Assembly (NCBI RefSeq): GCF_000967545.1
Contig: NZ_JXXV01000028.1
Location: 124,001-188,000, forward strand
Source of the DNA: Vibrio galatheae
GTDB taxonomy: Bacteria; Pseudomonadota; Gammaproteobacteria; Enterobacterales; Vibrionaceae
Length of the DNA stretch: 64,000 bases
Direction: 5' to 3'
Both the position numbers and the translations under genes were made by a program. Numbering within the stretch: the first letter of the stretch is position 1; each line of letters starts with the position of its first letter. Positions 36,841-45,866 of the stretch are shown one piece after another. The notes under the pieces are model-generated. The model was not told the DNA's origin. It saw only the letters and a program-made list of their open reading frames with translations, and made no database searches.

Positions 36841-38181
36841 TTAGATGTAGATAAGCTTAGCGATGAAGATGACCGTCAAAATGTACATTGAAATCGAAAC
36901 ATCTTTGGTTTTGCCAGTCGCCACCTTCAGCACAGTGTAAGTGATAAAACCGAGTGCAATACCATTGGCAATCGAGAACGTCAGTGGCATCATCAGCGCG
37001 GTAATGGCTGCGGGTGCTCCATTGGTGAAATCCTTCCAATCGACGTGCTGCATACTGCTCATCATCACGAACGCCACATAAATCAGCGCGCCCGCGGTGG
37101 CGTAGGCTGGAATCATACCTGCCAGAGGCGAAAGGAAGATTGCGGCTAAGAAAAGCACTGCGACCACAATCGCTGATAGGCCAGTACGTGCACCTGCCGC
37201 GACACCTGCCGCACTCTCAACGTAACTGGTTACAGGTGGACAACCGACGCATGCGCCAGCAACACTAGAGATAGAATCCGCCTTTAACGCCTTGCTAAGC
37301 CCTTCAATTTTTCCTGTCTCTTTATTAACTAAGTGAGCACGTTCCGCTACGCCCATTAGGGTCCCGGCAGTATCAAACATATTGACGAACAGGAAGGCTA
37401 AAATCACGCTGATCATCGAGACATTCATTGCCCCTGAAATATCCATTGCCATAAAGGTTGGCGCTATGCTTGGCGGCGCAGCGAAGAAACCGTTGTAATG
37501 CACCAGCCCTAGCATCATGCCAATGACAGTAACACTAAGAATACCGATCAGTACCGCACCGAATACTTTACGCTCGCTTAAGACTGCGATAATCAAAAAG
37601 GCGATGGCAGCGAGCATAGCTTCAGGCTTGGTGAAGTCACCCAGTGAAACTAAGGTGGCTGGGTTATCGACCACGATTCCGGCGGTTTTTAAGCCGATAA
37701 GTCCTAAGAACAAACCGACACCGGCTGTCATAGAAAAGCGTAGGCTCTCGGGAATACTTTCGATAATCCATTGGCGGATCTTATAAAAGCTCATGCCAAC
37801 AAACAGAATGCCTGACAGGAATACAGCGCCGAGCGCAACTTCCCAGCTATAGCCCATTTCGCTCACCACAGTGAAAGAGAAAAAGGCGTTCAGACCCATA
37901 CCCGGCGCTAGGCCGACTGGCCAGTTGGCAAAGAGTCCCATAAGTAAACAGCCGATGGCGGCACCAATACAGGTCGCGACAAACACGGCGCCTGAATCCA
38001 TACCGGACGCGGCCATAATTTGCGGGTTAACGAAAATGATGTACGCCATAGTGGCAAAGGTGGTGATACCACCGATCATTTCGTTTTTTACACTGGTTCC
38101 GTGCGCTTTCAGTTTAAAGAAGCGTTCCAGAAAGCCACTCGATTGTTGTTCGTTAAGCACTTCCGCTTTGCTTTCATTCAT
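36841..38181 (-). CDS. AzgA-like guanine/hypoxanthine permease
   Basis: About 446-residue inner-membrane transporter of the AzgA (GhxP/AdeP/PbuG) branch. VKNEMIGGITTFATMAYIIFV precedes span 1, GLAPGMGLNAFFSF (about 91-104) and VGCPPVTSYVESAAGVAAGARTG carry conserved signatures. It imports guanine, hypoxanthine or related purines. The start is uncertain: ATG at 38181 has AAGGA 9 nt upstream, ATG at 38202 is possible, and the frame extends to 38253 without a better site. Lies downstream of hiuH with 136 bp containing a CAGGAG/CTCCTG hairpin. Confidence 0.87.
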   Translation of the reverse strand: MNESKAEVLNEQQSSGFLERFFKLKAHGTSVKNEMIGGITTFATMAYIIFVNPQIMAASGMDSGAVFVATCIGAAIGCLLMGLFANWPVGLAPGMGLNAFFSFTVVSEMGYSWEVALGAVFLSGILFVGMSFYKIRQWIIESIPESLRFSMTAGVGLFLGLIGLKTAGIVVDNPATLVSLGDFTKPEAMLAAIAFLIIAVLSERKVFGAVLIGILSVTVIGMMLGLVHYNGFFAAPPSIAPTFMAMDISGAMNVSMISVILAFLFVNMFDTAGTLMGVAERAHLVNKETGKIEGLSKALKADSISSVAGACVGCPPVTSYVESAAGVAAGARTGLSAIVVAVLFLAAIFLSPLAGMIPAYATAGALIYVAFVMMSSMQHVDWKDFTNGAPAAITALMMPLTFSIANGIALGFITYTVLKVATGKTKDVSISMYILTVIFIAKLIYI

Positions 38182-38317
38182 CTCAGCAAGTCCTTTAGTC
38201 ATATTTTGCTCAAATTGAATACTGCTTTTGGCTCGATTTGGGCGTGCAAACACCCACAGGAGCCTTTCAATTCTCCTGATACCTGTCGTTGTTAGATTAT
38301 TAGTATGTAATTAGTTA

Positions 38318-38671
38318 TTAGCTGCCACGGTAAGTGGAAAAGCTATAGGGCGAGACAAGTAAAGGTACATGGTAGTGTGCCCCCTCTTCACCCAGACCAA
38401 AGCGAATCACCACGTCGTCGAGGAATGGTATCTCACCAAGGTCAACATCTTTGTGCTGATAATAGTCGGCCACATGGAACACCAGTTGGTATTTTCCTGT
38501 GGTGAACGCTTCCCCTTCGAGTACGGGTTGATCCGTTCGACCGTCGAAGTTAGTGGTGACGGTTTTTATCCTCGTCAGTTCTTCGCCTTCAACACGGAAC
38601 AGTTCGATGCGAATATTGGCACCGGGTACACCGTGCATTGTATCCAATACGTGAGTGGTTAATTTTCCCAT
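38318..38671 (-). CDS. hiuH: 5-hydroxyisourate hydrolase
   Basis: 117-residue transthyretin-related enzyme hydrolysing 5-hydroxyisourate (the PuuD product) to OHCU. It shows LTTHVLDTMHGVPG (4-17, catalytic His7), NFDGRTD with the Arg, HYHVPLLVSPYSFSTY and the diagnostic C-terminal YRGS. It has no signal peptide, so acts in the cytoplasm. Divergent from puuE; the shared region contains the TTGTATACAA operators. Confidence 0.95.
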   Translation of the reverse strand: MGKLTTHVLDTMHGVPGANIRIELFRVEGEELTRIKTVTTNFDGRTDQPVLEGEAFTTGKYQLVFHVADYYQHKDVDLGEIPFLDDVVIRFGLGEEGAHYHVPLLVSPYSFSTYRGS

Positions 38672-38717
38672 AATTGTTATTCGCGACCAGCGCTCTCCTT
38701 AGCTTTGTTTAACCAAG

Positions 38718-38729
38718 ATTGTATACAAG
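38718..38729. promoter_or_regulatory. Operator copy in front of hiuH
   Basis: ATTGTATACAAG contains the same TTGTATACAA core (38719-38728) as the palindromes before gcl and puuE, 47 bp upstream of hiuH. A weaker relative, TTGTGTACAT on the minus strand, lies at 38761-38770. Confidence 0.68.
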
Positions 38730-38932
38730 GTTGTTTTAAAATTAAGTCCCATACCTATATATGTACACAAAATATCCAGATAGTAAAGCGTGATGTTATA
38801 ATTTTGTTACTGATAAAAGTGCGTTAAATTCAGATTTGTGAGATTGGGCGAGAGAGGTTGCAAAGACTTTTGTTTGTTAACTTATTGAAAATAATAATCT
38901 AGTTAAGATAAATTAACTTTAACAACAAAATC

Positions 38933-38960
38933 TTTACATTAAGATATTTTATTGTATACA
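38933..38960 (+). promoter_or_regulatory. Candidate sigma-70 promoter of the puuE operon
   Basis: TTTACA (38933-38938) and TATACA (38955-38960) are spaced 16 bp apart. The -10 element lies inside the palindrome at 38951-38962, so a bound regulator would block RNA polymerase. The region 38740-38960 is strongly A+T-rich and contains no gene. Confidence 0.6.
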
Positions 38961-38962
38961 AT
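38951..38962. promoter_or_regulatory. Palindromic operator upstream of puuE
   Basis: ATTGTATACAAT is identical to the site at 178-189 before gcl. It overlaps the predicted -10 element and lies 60 bp before the puuE start codon. With the hiuH copy 233 bp away, it could support coordinated or looped repression of the divergent purine operons. Confidence 0.72.
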
Positions 38963-39022
38963 GAGTGTATAAAGTTTTCATAAGACACTAAGGTGATGTG
39001 TCTTGTATTAAGGAGAGCCTGA

Positions 39023-39946
39023 ATGGATAAGGATTATTCACGAGACTTGATTGGCTATGGGGCGAATCCTCCTCACCCTAAGTGGCCAGGTGGAGCGCGT
39101 GTCGCTGTGTCATTTGTGTTGAATTACGAAGAGGGCGGCGAGCGTTGCCTATTGCATGGTGATGATGAATCCGAAGCCTTTCTGTCAGAGATTCCTGCCG
39201 CGCAACCAATTAAAGGCGAGCGCCACATCAGCATGGAATCTATCTATGAATATGGCAGTCGAGCTGGCGTCTGGCGTGTGCTGAAATTGTTTGATGAGTA
39301 TGAGATCCCGCTGACGGTGTTCGCAGTAGCAATGGCTATTGAACGTCATCCGGAGGTTGCTCAGGCGATGGTGCAAGCTGGTCACGAAATTTGTAGTCAT
39401 GGCTATCGTTGGATCGATTACCAATATATGGACGAATCGCAAGAGCGCGACCATATGATGAAGGCGATTGAAATCATTAAAGCGATCACTGGTGAACGTC
39501 CATTGGGCTGGTACACAGGTCGCACAGGGCCTAACACTCGTAAACTGGTGGCAGAAGAGGGTGGATTCCTCTATGACTCGGATGCTTACGACGACGATTT
39601 ACCATACTGGCACACAGAAGCAGGTGCACCACAGTTGGTGATCCCTTACACACTGGATGTGAACGACATGCGTTTTGCAACGGTACAGGGGTTTAATTCT
39701 GGTGAGCAGTTTTATCAGTATTTGAAAGACACCTTTGACACTTTATATGCCGAGGGAGAGACGGCGCCGAAAATGATGTCGGTAGGTCTACATTGTCGCC
39801 TTATCGGCAAACCGGGTCGCATTGCCTCGCTCAAGCGTTTTCTCGATTATGTCAAACAACATGATGATGTTTGGCTATGTCGACGTGTCGACATCGCGCG
39901 TCATTGGCACGAACACCATCCATACACACCAAACAAGGAGAAATAA
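39023..39946 (+). CDS. puuE: Cofactor-independent allantoinase
   Basis: 307-residue polysaccharide-deacetylase-fold enzyme opening allantoin to allantoate. DLIGYGANPPHPKWPGGARVAVSF at the N-terminus, HEICSHGYRWIDYQ (about 117-130) and GWYTGRTGPNTRKLV are signatures of PuuE, not of the metal-dependent AllB. AGGAG stands before ATG. It heads the puuE-uraD-alc-allA-puuD unit; uraD's ribosome-binding site lies within its last codons. Confidence 0.95.
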   Translation: MDKDYSRDLIGYGANPPHPKWPGGARVAVSFVLNYEEGGERCLLHGDDESEAFLSEIPAAQPIKGERHISMESIYEYGSRAGVWRVLKLFDEYEIPLTVFAVAMAIERHPEVAQAMVQAGHEICSHGYRWIDYQYMDESQERDHMMKAIEIIKAITGERPLGWYTGRTGPNTRKLVAEEGGFLYDSDAYDDDLPYWHTEAGAPQLVIPYTLDVNDMRFATVQGFNSGEQFYQYLKDTFDTLYAEGETAPKMMSVGLHCRLIGKPGRIASLKRFLDYVKQHDDVWLCRRVDIARHWHEHHPYTPNKEK

Positions 39947-39947
39947 C

Positions 39948-40463
39948 ATGACAGAATTTCGTTTTTGCAAACCGTCACAGATGGCTCGCAGTGAATTTGT
40001 CGGCCAATTTGGTGATGTGTATGAACATAGTCCTTGGGTTGCCGAGTCTGTATACGACCAAGGTTTAACCGACCAAGACAACTTTATTTCAAATCTGCAC
40101 CAACGCATGGCAGAGACGCTACTCGGTGCAGACAAAGCTAAGCAATTGGCTCTGATCAACGCTCACCCTGATTTAGCGGGTCGAGCAGCTATTAACGGAG
40201 AACTCACTGCCGCATCAACGGCGGAGCAAGCGGGCGCGGGTATTGATCAGTGCAGCGCACAAGAGTTCGCAAAATTCACCACGTACAACGACAGTTACAA
40301 AAGCCGCTTCAACTTTCCCTTCATCATGGCAGTGAAAGGGGCCAATCGTTACCAAATTCTTGAGTCGTTCGAGAAGCGATTAGGCAATGATAGTGAAACT
40401 GAGTTTGCTACCGCGATTCAGGAGATCAACAAGATTGCCCTGTTTCGTCTCCGAGATATGTAA
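39948..40463 (+). CDS. uraD: OHCU decarboxylase
   Basis: 171-residue helical enzyme converting OHCU stereospecifically to (S)-allantoin. It contains the catalytic His73 in LINAHPDLAGRA and the conserved YNDSYKSRFNFPFIMAVKG (about 108-126). The frame is open from 39822, but the start at 39948 is set by AAGGAG (39935-39940) and by family length. One base separates it from the puuE stop. Confidence 0.95.
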   Translation: MTEFRFCKPSQMARSEFVGQFGDVYEHSPWVAESVYDQGLTDQDNFISNLHQRMAETLLGADKAKQLALINAHPDLAGRAAINGELTAASTAEQAGAGIDQCSAQEFAKFTTYNDSYKSRFNFPFIMAVKGANRYQILESFEKRLGNDSETEFATAIQEINKIALFRLRDM

Positions 40464-40564
40464 GTCACCGTGCTGTCGACTATCTCGTTTAAACCATTGG
40501 CATAGGGTGCTCATTAAGCGCCTACTCACTCAACCTATTTTTGAATAATTGGAAGGATAAGGAC

Positions 40565-41551
40565 ATGTCCTTAGATATTGAACAATACATTAACCTTGCT
40601 GACGATAAACTTGGCGCAGAAGCTATCTACGCTACAGACGATTTCTTTGCTGATAAAAGCCGACTGCTGCGCCGAGAAGCGCCAGAATGGAAAGAGGGCG
40701 TTTATGATGACAACGGAAAATGGATGGATGGCTGGGAAAGCCGCCGTAAACGCGGTGAAGGCTATGACTTTTGCGTCATCCGCCTCGGTCTGGCTGGCAC
40801 GATTGCTGGGGTTGATATTGATACGTCTTTCTTCACTGGTAACTTCCCGCCATCGGCATCAATAGATGCTTGTTATTCGCCAGATGGTGATCCAACGGAC
40901 GCCACTGAGTGGCAAGAGATTTTGCCGTCCATGAGTCTACAGGGTGATCATCACCATTTAGAACCAATTCAAAGTGACGAAGTGTTTACTCACTTACGTC
41001 TCAACATCTACCCAGACGGTGGTGTCGCTCGACTACGAGTATACGGCCGTCCAAGTGTCGATTGGGATCGCATTGACAGCCAGCAGCAAGTTGATCTCGC
41101 GGCGGTTGAAAATGGTGGCCGTGCGTTAGCCTGTAGTGATGAGCACTACGGCAACAAGTCTAACATTCTTGGCCCTGGTCGCGGTGAAAACATGGGCGAT
41201 GGTTGGGAAACCGCACGCCGCCGTACACCGGGCAATGACTGGGTAATTGTCGCCTTAGGTCATGCGGGCAATATCGACCGAGTGGTGGTTGATACGGCTC
41301 ACTTTAAAGGCAACTTCCCTGACAGCTGCTCGATTCAGGCTGCTTACGTTAAAGGGGGAACCGATGACCAAGTGGCAACCCAGAGCCTGTTCTGGCGCGA
41401 GTTGCTGCCGGCACAAAAACTCAAAGCGCACGATATTCATGAGTTTAGCTCTGAAGTTAATGAACTTGGCGCGGTGACGCACGTTCGTCTGAACATTTTC
41501 CCTGATGGTGGTATCAGCCGTTTGCGTTTGTTTGGCACTAAAGCGAAATAA
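40565..41551 (+). CDS. alc: Allantoicase
   Basis: 328-residue enzyme hydrolysing allantoate to ureidoglycolate and urea. It is made of two homologous jelly-roll halves: GWESRRKR...[13 protein letters not shown] with [11 protein letters not shown] in the first (about 55-110), and GWETARRR...[13 protein letters not shown] with [11 protein letters not shown] in the second (about 215-270). Each half ends in [14 protein letters not shown] strands. ATG at 40565 is chosen over 40541 because AAGGA and the family start precede it. Confidence 0.95.
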   Translation: MSLDIEQYINLADDKLGAEAIYATDDFFADKSRLLRREAPEWKEGVYDDNGKWMDGWESRRKRGEGYDFCVIRLGLAGTIAGVDIDTSFFTGNFPPSASIDACYSPDGDPTDATEWQEILPSMSLQGDHHHLEPIQSDEVFTHLRLNIYPDGGVARLRVYGRPSVDWDRIDSQQQVDLAAVENGGRALACSDEHYGNKSNILGPGRGENMGDGWETARRRTPGNDWVIVALGHAGNIDRVVVDTAHFKGNFPDSCSIQAAYVKGGTDDQVATQSLFWRELLPAQKLKAHDIHEFSSEVNELGAVTHVRLNIFPDGGISRLRLFGTKAK

Positions 41552-41565
41552 GCGAGGGATTGAAT

Positions 41566-42129
41566 ATGAGCACAGGAACACGCCGTTTAACGATTGAGCC
41601 TTTAACTAAGCAAGCCTTCGCCGAGTTTGGTGATGTGATTGAGGTAGACAATAGTGATTACTTCATGATCAACAATGGCTCAACGCGCCGTTATCACAAG
41701 TTAGCCACGACGGATGTACAAGATCAGGGTGGTGAAGCCATCATTAGTATCTTCCAAGCAACGCCGCTTAGCTATCCGTTAACGATAAACATGCTTGAGC
41801 GCCACCCTTTAGGTTCTCAGGCATTTGTTCCTTTGCTTGGTCAACCATATCTGATTGTTGTTGCACCCAAAGGCGACGCTCCTTCACTCAGTTCATGCCG
41901 AGCATTTTGGAGTAATGGCCGTCAAGGCGTGAATTATCACAAGGGCGTTTGGCATCACCCTGTATTGGCATTGACCGATCAAGATCAGTTTCTGATCGTT
42001 GACCGAGGTGGTGAAGGACATAACTGTGATGAAGTCTATTTTGACACCGATCTAGTGTCGCTCGACTTAGACTCTCTGCCAGAGTGCAACCAACAGCAAC
42101 AAAAACAGCGCACGGAACACGCGCTGTAA
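41566..42129 (+). CDS. allA: Ureidoglycolate lyase
   Basis: 187-residue cupin-like enzyme splitting ureidoglycolate into glyoxylate and urea. The signature MLERHPLGSQAFVPL (about 71-85) and YHKGVWHHPVLAL (about 124-136) are typical of AllA. GAGGGA stands 6 nt before ATG. Its two products feed the other arms: glyoxylate to gcl and urea to urease. Confidence 0.94.
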   Translation: MSTGTRRLTIEPLTKQAFAEFGDVIEVDNSDYFMINNGSTRRYHKLATTDVQDQGGEAIISIFQATPLSYPLTINMLERHPLGSQAFVPLLGQPYLIVVAPKGDAPSLSSCRAFWSNGRQGVNYHKGVWHHPVLALTDQDQFLIVDRGGEGHNCDEVYFDTDLVSLDLDSLPECNQQQQKQRTEHAL

Positions 42130-42140
42130 AGGAGTAAATT

Positions 42141-43415
42141 ATGGATCCACATATCACGGAGTGGTTGAATCTAGCGATTCGCTGGGTTCACATGATAGTT
42201 GGCATCGCATGGATTGGTGCATCATTCTACTTTGTTTGGTTAGAGAATAACCTTAACCGAGTCAACCCAAAAACGGGGTTGTCTGGTGACCTATGGGCGA
42301 TTCATGGTGGTGGTATTTATCACCTTGAAAAATACAAACTTGCGCCACCAGAAATGCCAGAGCATCTGCATTGGTTTAAATGGGAAGCGTACTTCACTTG
42401 GATTACTGGGGTACTGCTACTGGCTGTGGTTTACTACCTCAACGCTGAGATTTACCTAATTGCACCAGGCTCTGGCATGTCGCCTTCGACCGCCATTGCG
42501 ATTGGTGTTTCAGCCTTAGTCGCAGGTTGGTTCATCTATGACTTGTTGTGTGATTCGCCACTCGGCAAAACCCCGATACTATTAGGTGCGGTGCTGTTTG
42601 TCCTGTTAGTGGGCGCTGCCTATGGTCTTGCTCAGGTATTCAGTGGTCGTGGTGCCTACATTCATGTTGGGGCGATTATCGGTACCATCATGGTAGGTAA
42701 CGTATTTCGCGTGATTATGCCAGCCCAGCGCAATCTGGTCAGTGCGATTGAAGAGGGACGTGAACCCGATCCAGCGCTACCCGCTAAAGGCTTATTGCGC
42801 TCTCGTCACAACAACTACCTGACCTTGCCTGTGCTGTTCATTATGATCAGTAACCATTTCCCAAGCACTTATGGTTCGGAGTACAACTGGGCAATTCTGG
42901 CCGGTTTGGCAATCTTTAGTATCTTGGTGCGCCATTACTTTAATACCCGCCATGGTAGCCAGAAGTATGCGTGGACAGTCCCTGTTGCAGCGCTAGGCAT
43001 GATCACATTGGCATTTGTTACGTCACCATACGCAACTATGCCTGCTAACGAGTCAGTGAAAGCGACCAAAGTGGTTGAAATGCCTGCGACGCATAGTGCT
43101 GACACTGCGAGTGAGCAGCAGCAAGGTGAATTGGATCAACTGGCTCAGTCGAATTCAGTGAGCTTTTCGACCATTAACGAGGTGATCCAACAGCGCTGCG
43201 CGGTATGTCACTCTGCCACACCGACCCACGCGGCCTTTGCTGCTGCACCTGCTGGGGTACTGTTAGACACGCCAGCGGAAATTCAGGCAAACAGTCCCCG
43301 TATCGCACAGACCGTGACGACCAAGTACATGCCACTTGGCAACATGACTCAGATGACCGATGACGAACGTACGTTGATTGGTACATGGGTCGAACAGGGC
43401 GCGATGATCAACTAA
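42141..43415 (+). CDS. puuD: Membrane urate hydroxylase with cytochrome c domain
   Basis: 424-residue PuuD: eight or so membrane spans (about 11-305) followed by a periplasmic cytochrome c domain with one haem site CAVCH (353-357). It oxidises urate to 5-hydroxyisourate and passes electrons to the cytochrome chain, unlike O2-dependent uricase. WVHMIVGIAWIGASFYFVWLE (about 15-35) and HGGGIYHLEKYKLAP are characteristic. AAGGAG stands 6 nt before ATG. Last gene of the puuE unit, followed by two hairpins. Confidence 0.95.
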   Translation: MDPHITEWLNLAIRWVHMIVGIAWIGASFYFVWLENNLNRVNPKTGLSGDLWAIHGGGIYHLEKYKLAPPEMPEHLHWFKWEAYFTWITGVLLLAVVYYLNAEIYLIAPGSGMSPSTAIAIGVSALVAGWFIYDLLCDSPLGKTPILLGAVLFVLLVGAAYGLAQVFSGRGAYIHVGAIIGTIMVGNVFRVIMPAQRNLVSAIEEGREPDPALPAKGLLRSRHNNYLTLPVLFIMISNHFPSTYGSEYNWAILAGLAIFSILVRHYFNTRHGSQKYAWTVPVAALGMITLAFVTSPYATMPANESVKATKVVEMPATHSADTASEQQQGELDQLAQSNSVSFSTINEVIQQRCAVCHSATPTHAAFAAAPAGVLLDTPAEIQANSPRIAQTVTTKYMPLGNMTQMTDDERTLIGTWVEQGAMIN

Positions 43416-43430
43416 CTCGCTAAAGACTCT

Positions 43431-43534
43431 CGCTTAACGGACTGCTAATCCGTTAAGCGTGGTTCATGCAAACGTGGCATTTCCCGCCATTTTATCTCAC
43501 GTGAGATCCCCCGGCCCCTGTTCCGGGGTTTTTT
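43431..43534 (+). terminator. Tandem hairpins ending the puuE-puuD operon
   Basis: CGCTTAACGGA/TCCGTTAAGCG (43431-43459) is a perfect 11-bp stem without a T-run. CCCCGG/CCGGGG (43509-43528), followed by six T, is a true intrinsic terminator. The remainder up to the chemoreceptor (296 bp in all) is promoter-like DNA. Confidence 0.82.
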
Positions 43535-43711
43535 ATGTTCCTTTGATAACGCGAGTGTATTAACACGCTTGGCGTCTGGGATTGATGCGATGAACGATCC
43601 CGTGACTATACTCATTATTAAAAGAGCAATCGTTCGATTTTGTTCTGCTATCTAATGCGCTGATTAGCAGAGCCGACAAACCTCATCCAAATATATAAGG
43701 ACGTATAGGTG

Positions 43712-45631
43712 ATGAAATTGAGTTTAAGCATCAAACATAAAACTATATTCGCGACTGTGGCTGCGGTGGTCTTAGTGATCATAGTGCTGTTGAGTACTAC
43801 AGTGAATCAAGGGCAAAAAATCATCCTCGATAAAACCTACCAACAGCAGATGCCTGCCGCTTTAGGCGAAGTCAGTAATCAAATTTTGCTTGAGCTAGAA
43901 AAGCCGATTGTGGTCTCTGAAGTGATGGCAAAGTTGAATCTTTTTGAGCAATTTTCGGGGCAGGAGAGTGAGCAAATCATCAGTCAGCTTAGCGCTATCA
44001 AGCAAGATTTTAATGCGTTGACGGCGTTTTTTGTTACCACCGTGGATAACAGTTATTACATTCCTGATGGAAAGCTCAAAAGTATGTCGTCCAACTCGGC
44101 AGACGATCAATGGTTCTATTCGTTTTTAAGCGGTAGTAAAGAGGTTGAGTTGTCGATTGATGTTGATGCTGGCACTGGCATCCCTACTGTATTCGTCAAC
44201 CACATTGTTCTTAAAGATGGCAAACGCACTGGTGTGGCTGGAATTGGTCTTTCGTTGGAAAATCTTGGCAAAACAGTAGCGAACTACTCCTTAGGAGATT
44301 CGGGACGGATCATGTTGGTGGATAAGCGCGGACAGGTCAAAATTCACCCTGATGCGCAGCAAGTCGGTAAGAGCTTAGCCACGCTTGGAATGAGTGAGGT
44401 GACAGAGAGTCTTGGCCAACTCATTGAAGGTAAGGCAGTGATTGAGGAATCTACGCTGCAAGGGCAATCTACCATCATCGGCTTAATGGCATTGCCGCAG
44501 CTAGACTGGGTATTAGTCTCGATTCAACCGACCTCTGAAGTGCTTTCTGAAATCAATCAATTTATCCAAACCATGACGTGGATTGCGGCAAGCGTCGCCT
44601 TATTGTTCATTTTGCTCAGCGCCTACATGACGCATCTACTATTAAAACCACTCTCAACCACGGCTGATCTGCTGCTTGATATTGGTAGTGGCGGAGGTGA
44701 TTTAACCAAACGACTCGATGAAAGCCGTAACGATGAAGTTGGCAGTATCGCCAAAGGTTATAACCAGTTCGTGGCTTATATGGGCAGCGTGCTTGAAGAG
44801 ATCGAACGAGCCAGAGAAGAACTGGTGATCACCATTAATCAAATTGACCAGCAAGCGGATGAAATGAAGCAGCAAATTCAGAGTCAGGAGCACAATATCG
44901 ATCAAGTAGCGACGGCGGTGCATGAAATGAGTGCCAGCTCAGAAGAGATTGCCAGTAACGCCAACCATACCTCAGACAATGTGCATCGCACGGCGCAAGA
45001 AGTGAAACACGGCTTAGACTCAGTCAGTAAAACCTATGCAAGTACCGAGGCGATGAACCAACAGCTTGAGCAAAGTAATCAAAGCATTCAAAAACTTTCC
45101 GACGACATCAATGCGATTGATACCGTTTTGGATGTCATCAGCGGAGTATCAGAGCAGACCAACTTACTGGCGTTAAATGCGGCGATTGAAGCGGCGAGAG
45201 CGGGAGACCAAGGAAGAGGCTTTGCGGTGGTTGCCGATGAAGTGCGAACTCTCGCTTCAAGAACTCATGATTCTGCCAACGAGATTCGCACCATTATCGA
45301 AAACTTGCAGGGACTTAGCCGCACTGTGGTTGGCGAAGTCAGCCAAAGTCACCAAATCGGCGGTGAGTGTCTGATCGTAGCGAAAGAGTCGGAACATTAT
45401 CTCGCCTCAATCAGTGACATTGTTGAAGAGATTAATCAGCTCAGCGCGCAAACCGCAACCGCAACTGGCCAGCAATCACAGGTTATCAGTGAAATAGCAC
45501 CTCACGTTGAGAGTATTGCCGATGTTGCTCGTAGCAACACTGACATGGTCACCAAGACGTCACAGCATTGTGTCAGTTTGAAGCGCAACGCCGACTCATT
45601 AAGTGCGTTGGTCGCGAAATTTCGTTTCTGA
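43712..45631 (+). CDS. Methyl-accepting chemotaxis protein with periplasmic Cache domain
   Basis: 639-residue transducer: TM1 (about 10-28), a periplasmic dCache-type sensor (about 30-285, with [13 protein letters not shown] and [13 protein letters not shown]), TM2 (about 287-309), HAMP (about 310-363) and a cytoplasmic signalling tip [18 protein letters not shown] (about 483-500). Placed between puuD and urtA, it may sense purines, a breakdown product or urea; purine-sensing dCache receptors are known in Pseudomonas. The ligand is inferred only from position. ATG at 43712 is taken over the preceding GTG. Confidence 0.88.
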   Translation: MKLSLSIKHKTIFATVAAVVLVIIVLLSTTVNQGQKIILDKTYQQQMPAALGEVSNQILLELEKPIVVSEVMAKLNLFEQFSGQESEQIISQLSAIKQDFNALTAFFVTTVDNSYYIPDGKLKSMSSNSADDQWFYSFLSGSKEVELSIDVDAGTGIPTVFVNHIVLKDGKRTGVAGIGLSLENLGKTVANYSLGDSGRIMLVDKRGQVKIHPDAQQVGKSLATLGMSEVTESLGQLIEGKAVIEESTLQGQSTIIGLMALPQLDWVLVSIQPTSEVLSEINQFIQTMTWIAASVALLFILLSAYMTHLLLKPLSTTADLLLDIGSGGGDLTKRLDESRNDEVGSIAKGYNQFVAYMGSVLEEIERAREELVITINQIDQQADEMKQQIQSQEHNIDQVATAVHEMSASSEEIASNANHTSDNVHRTAQEVKHGLDSVSKTYASTEAMNQQLEQSNQSIQKLSDDINAIDTVLDVISGVSEQTNLLALNAAIEAARAGDQGRGFAVVADEVRTLASRTHDSANEIRTIIENLQGLSRTVVGEVSQSHQIGGECLIVAKESEHYLASISDIVEEINQLSAQTATATGQQSQVISEIAPHVESIADVARSNTDMVTKTSQHCVSLKRNADSLSALVAKFRF

Positions 45632-45683
45632 TCAAGGTGTTTTACGAGTCACCTCTCCAAATTGGTGAAAATTAATATGACAT

Positions 45684-45697
45684 TGCACTAATATGCA
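45684..45697. promoter_or_regulatory. Possible NtrC-type enhancer
   Basis: TGCACTAATATGCA, with TGCA arms, lies about 110 bp upstream of the sigma-54-like promoter. The GCACTA half matches NtrC sites but the other half is poor. Confidence 0.3.
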
Positions 45698-45795
45698 GCG
45701 AAGCACAGTGCGTTGTATGCACAAGTTTGGTGGGGTTATGTTATTAAAGTGTTAACAATCAATAGCTTAACAAAAGTTTTTACTCAAGGTTAATT

Positions 45796-45811
45796 TGGCA
45801 CTGTTTTTGGA
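45796..45811 (+). promoter_or_regulatory. Sigma-54-like promoter of the urt operon
   Basis: TGGCAC-N5-TTGGA fits the -24/-12 consensus TGGCAC-N5-TTGC with one mismatch at the -12 element. It lies 56 bp before the urtA start in otherwise non-coding DNA. Sigma-54/NtrC control is well known for urea uptake and urease, so nitrogen limitation is the likely inducer. Confidence 0.6.
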
Positions 45812-45866
45812 TTTATCTCCTTAGGTATCAAGAATTGAATAATAATTCACAATAAGGAGATATCCA

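Noticed and set aside
38182..38317. Purine riboswitch upstream of the guanine-type permease
   Set aside because: The gap holds short hairpins but none of the conserved purine-aptamer junction sequence.
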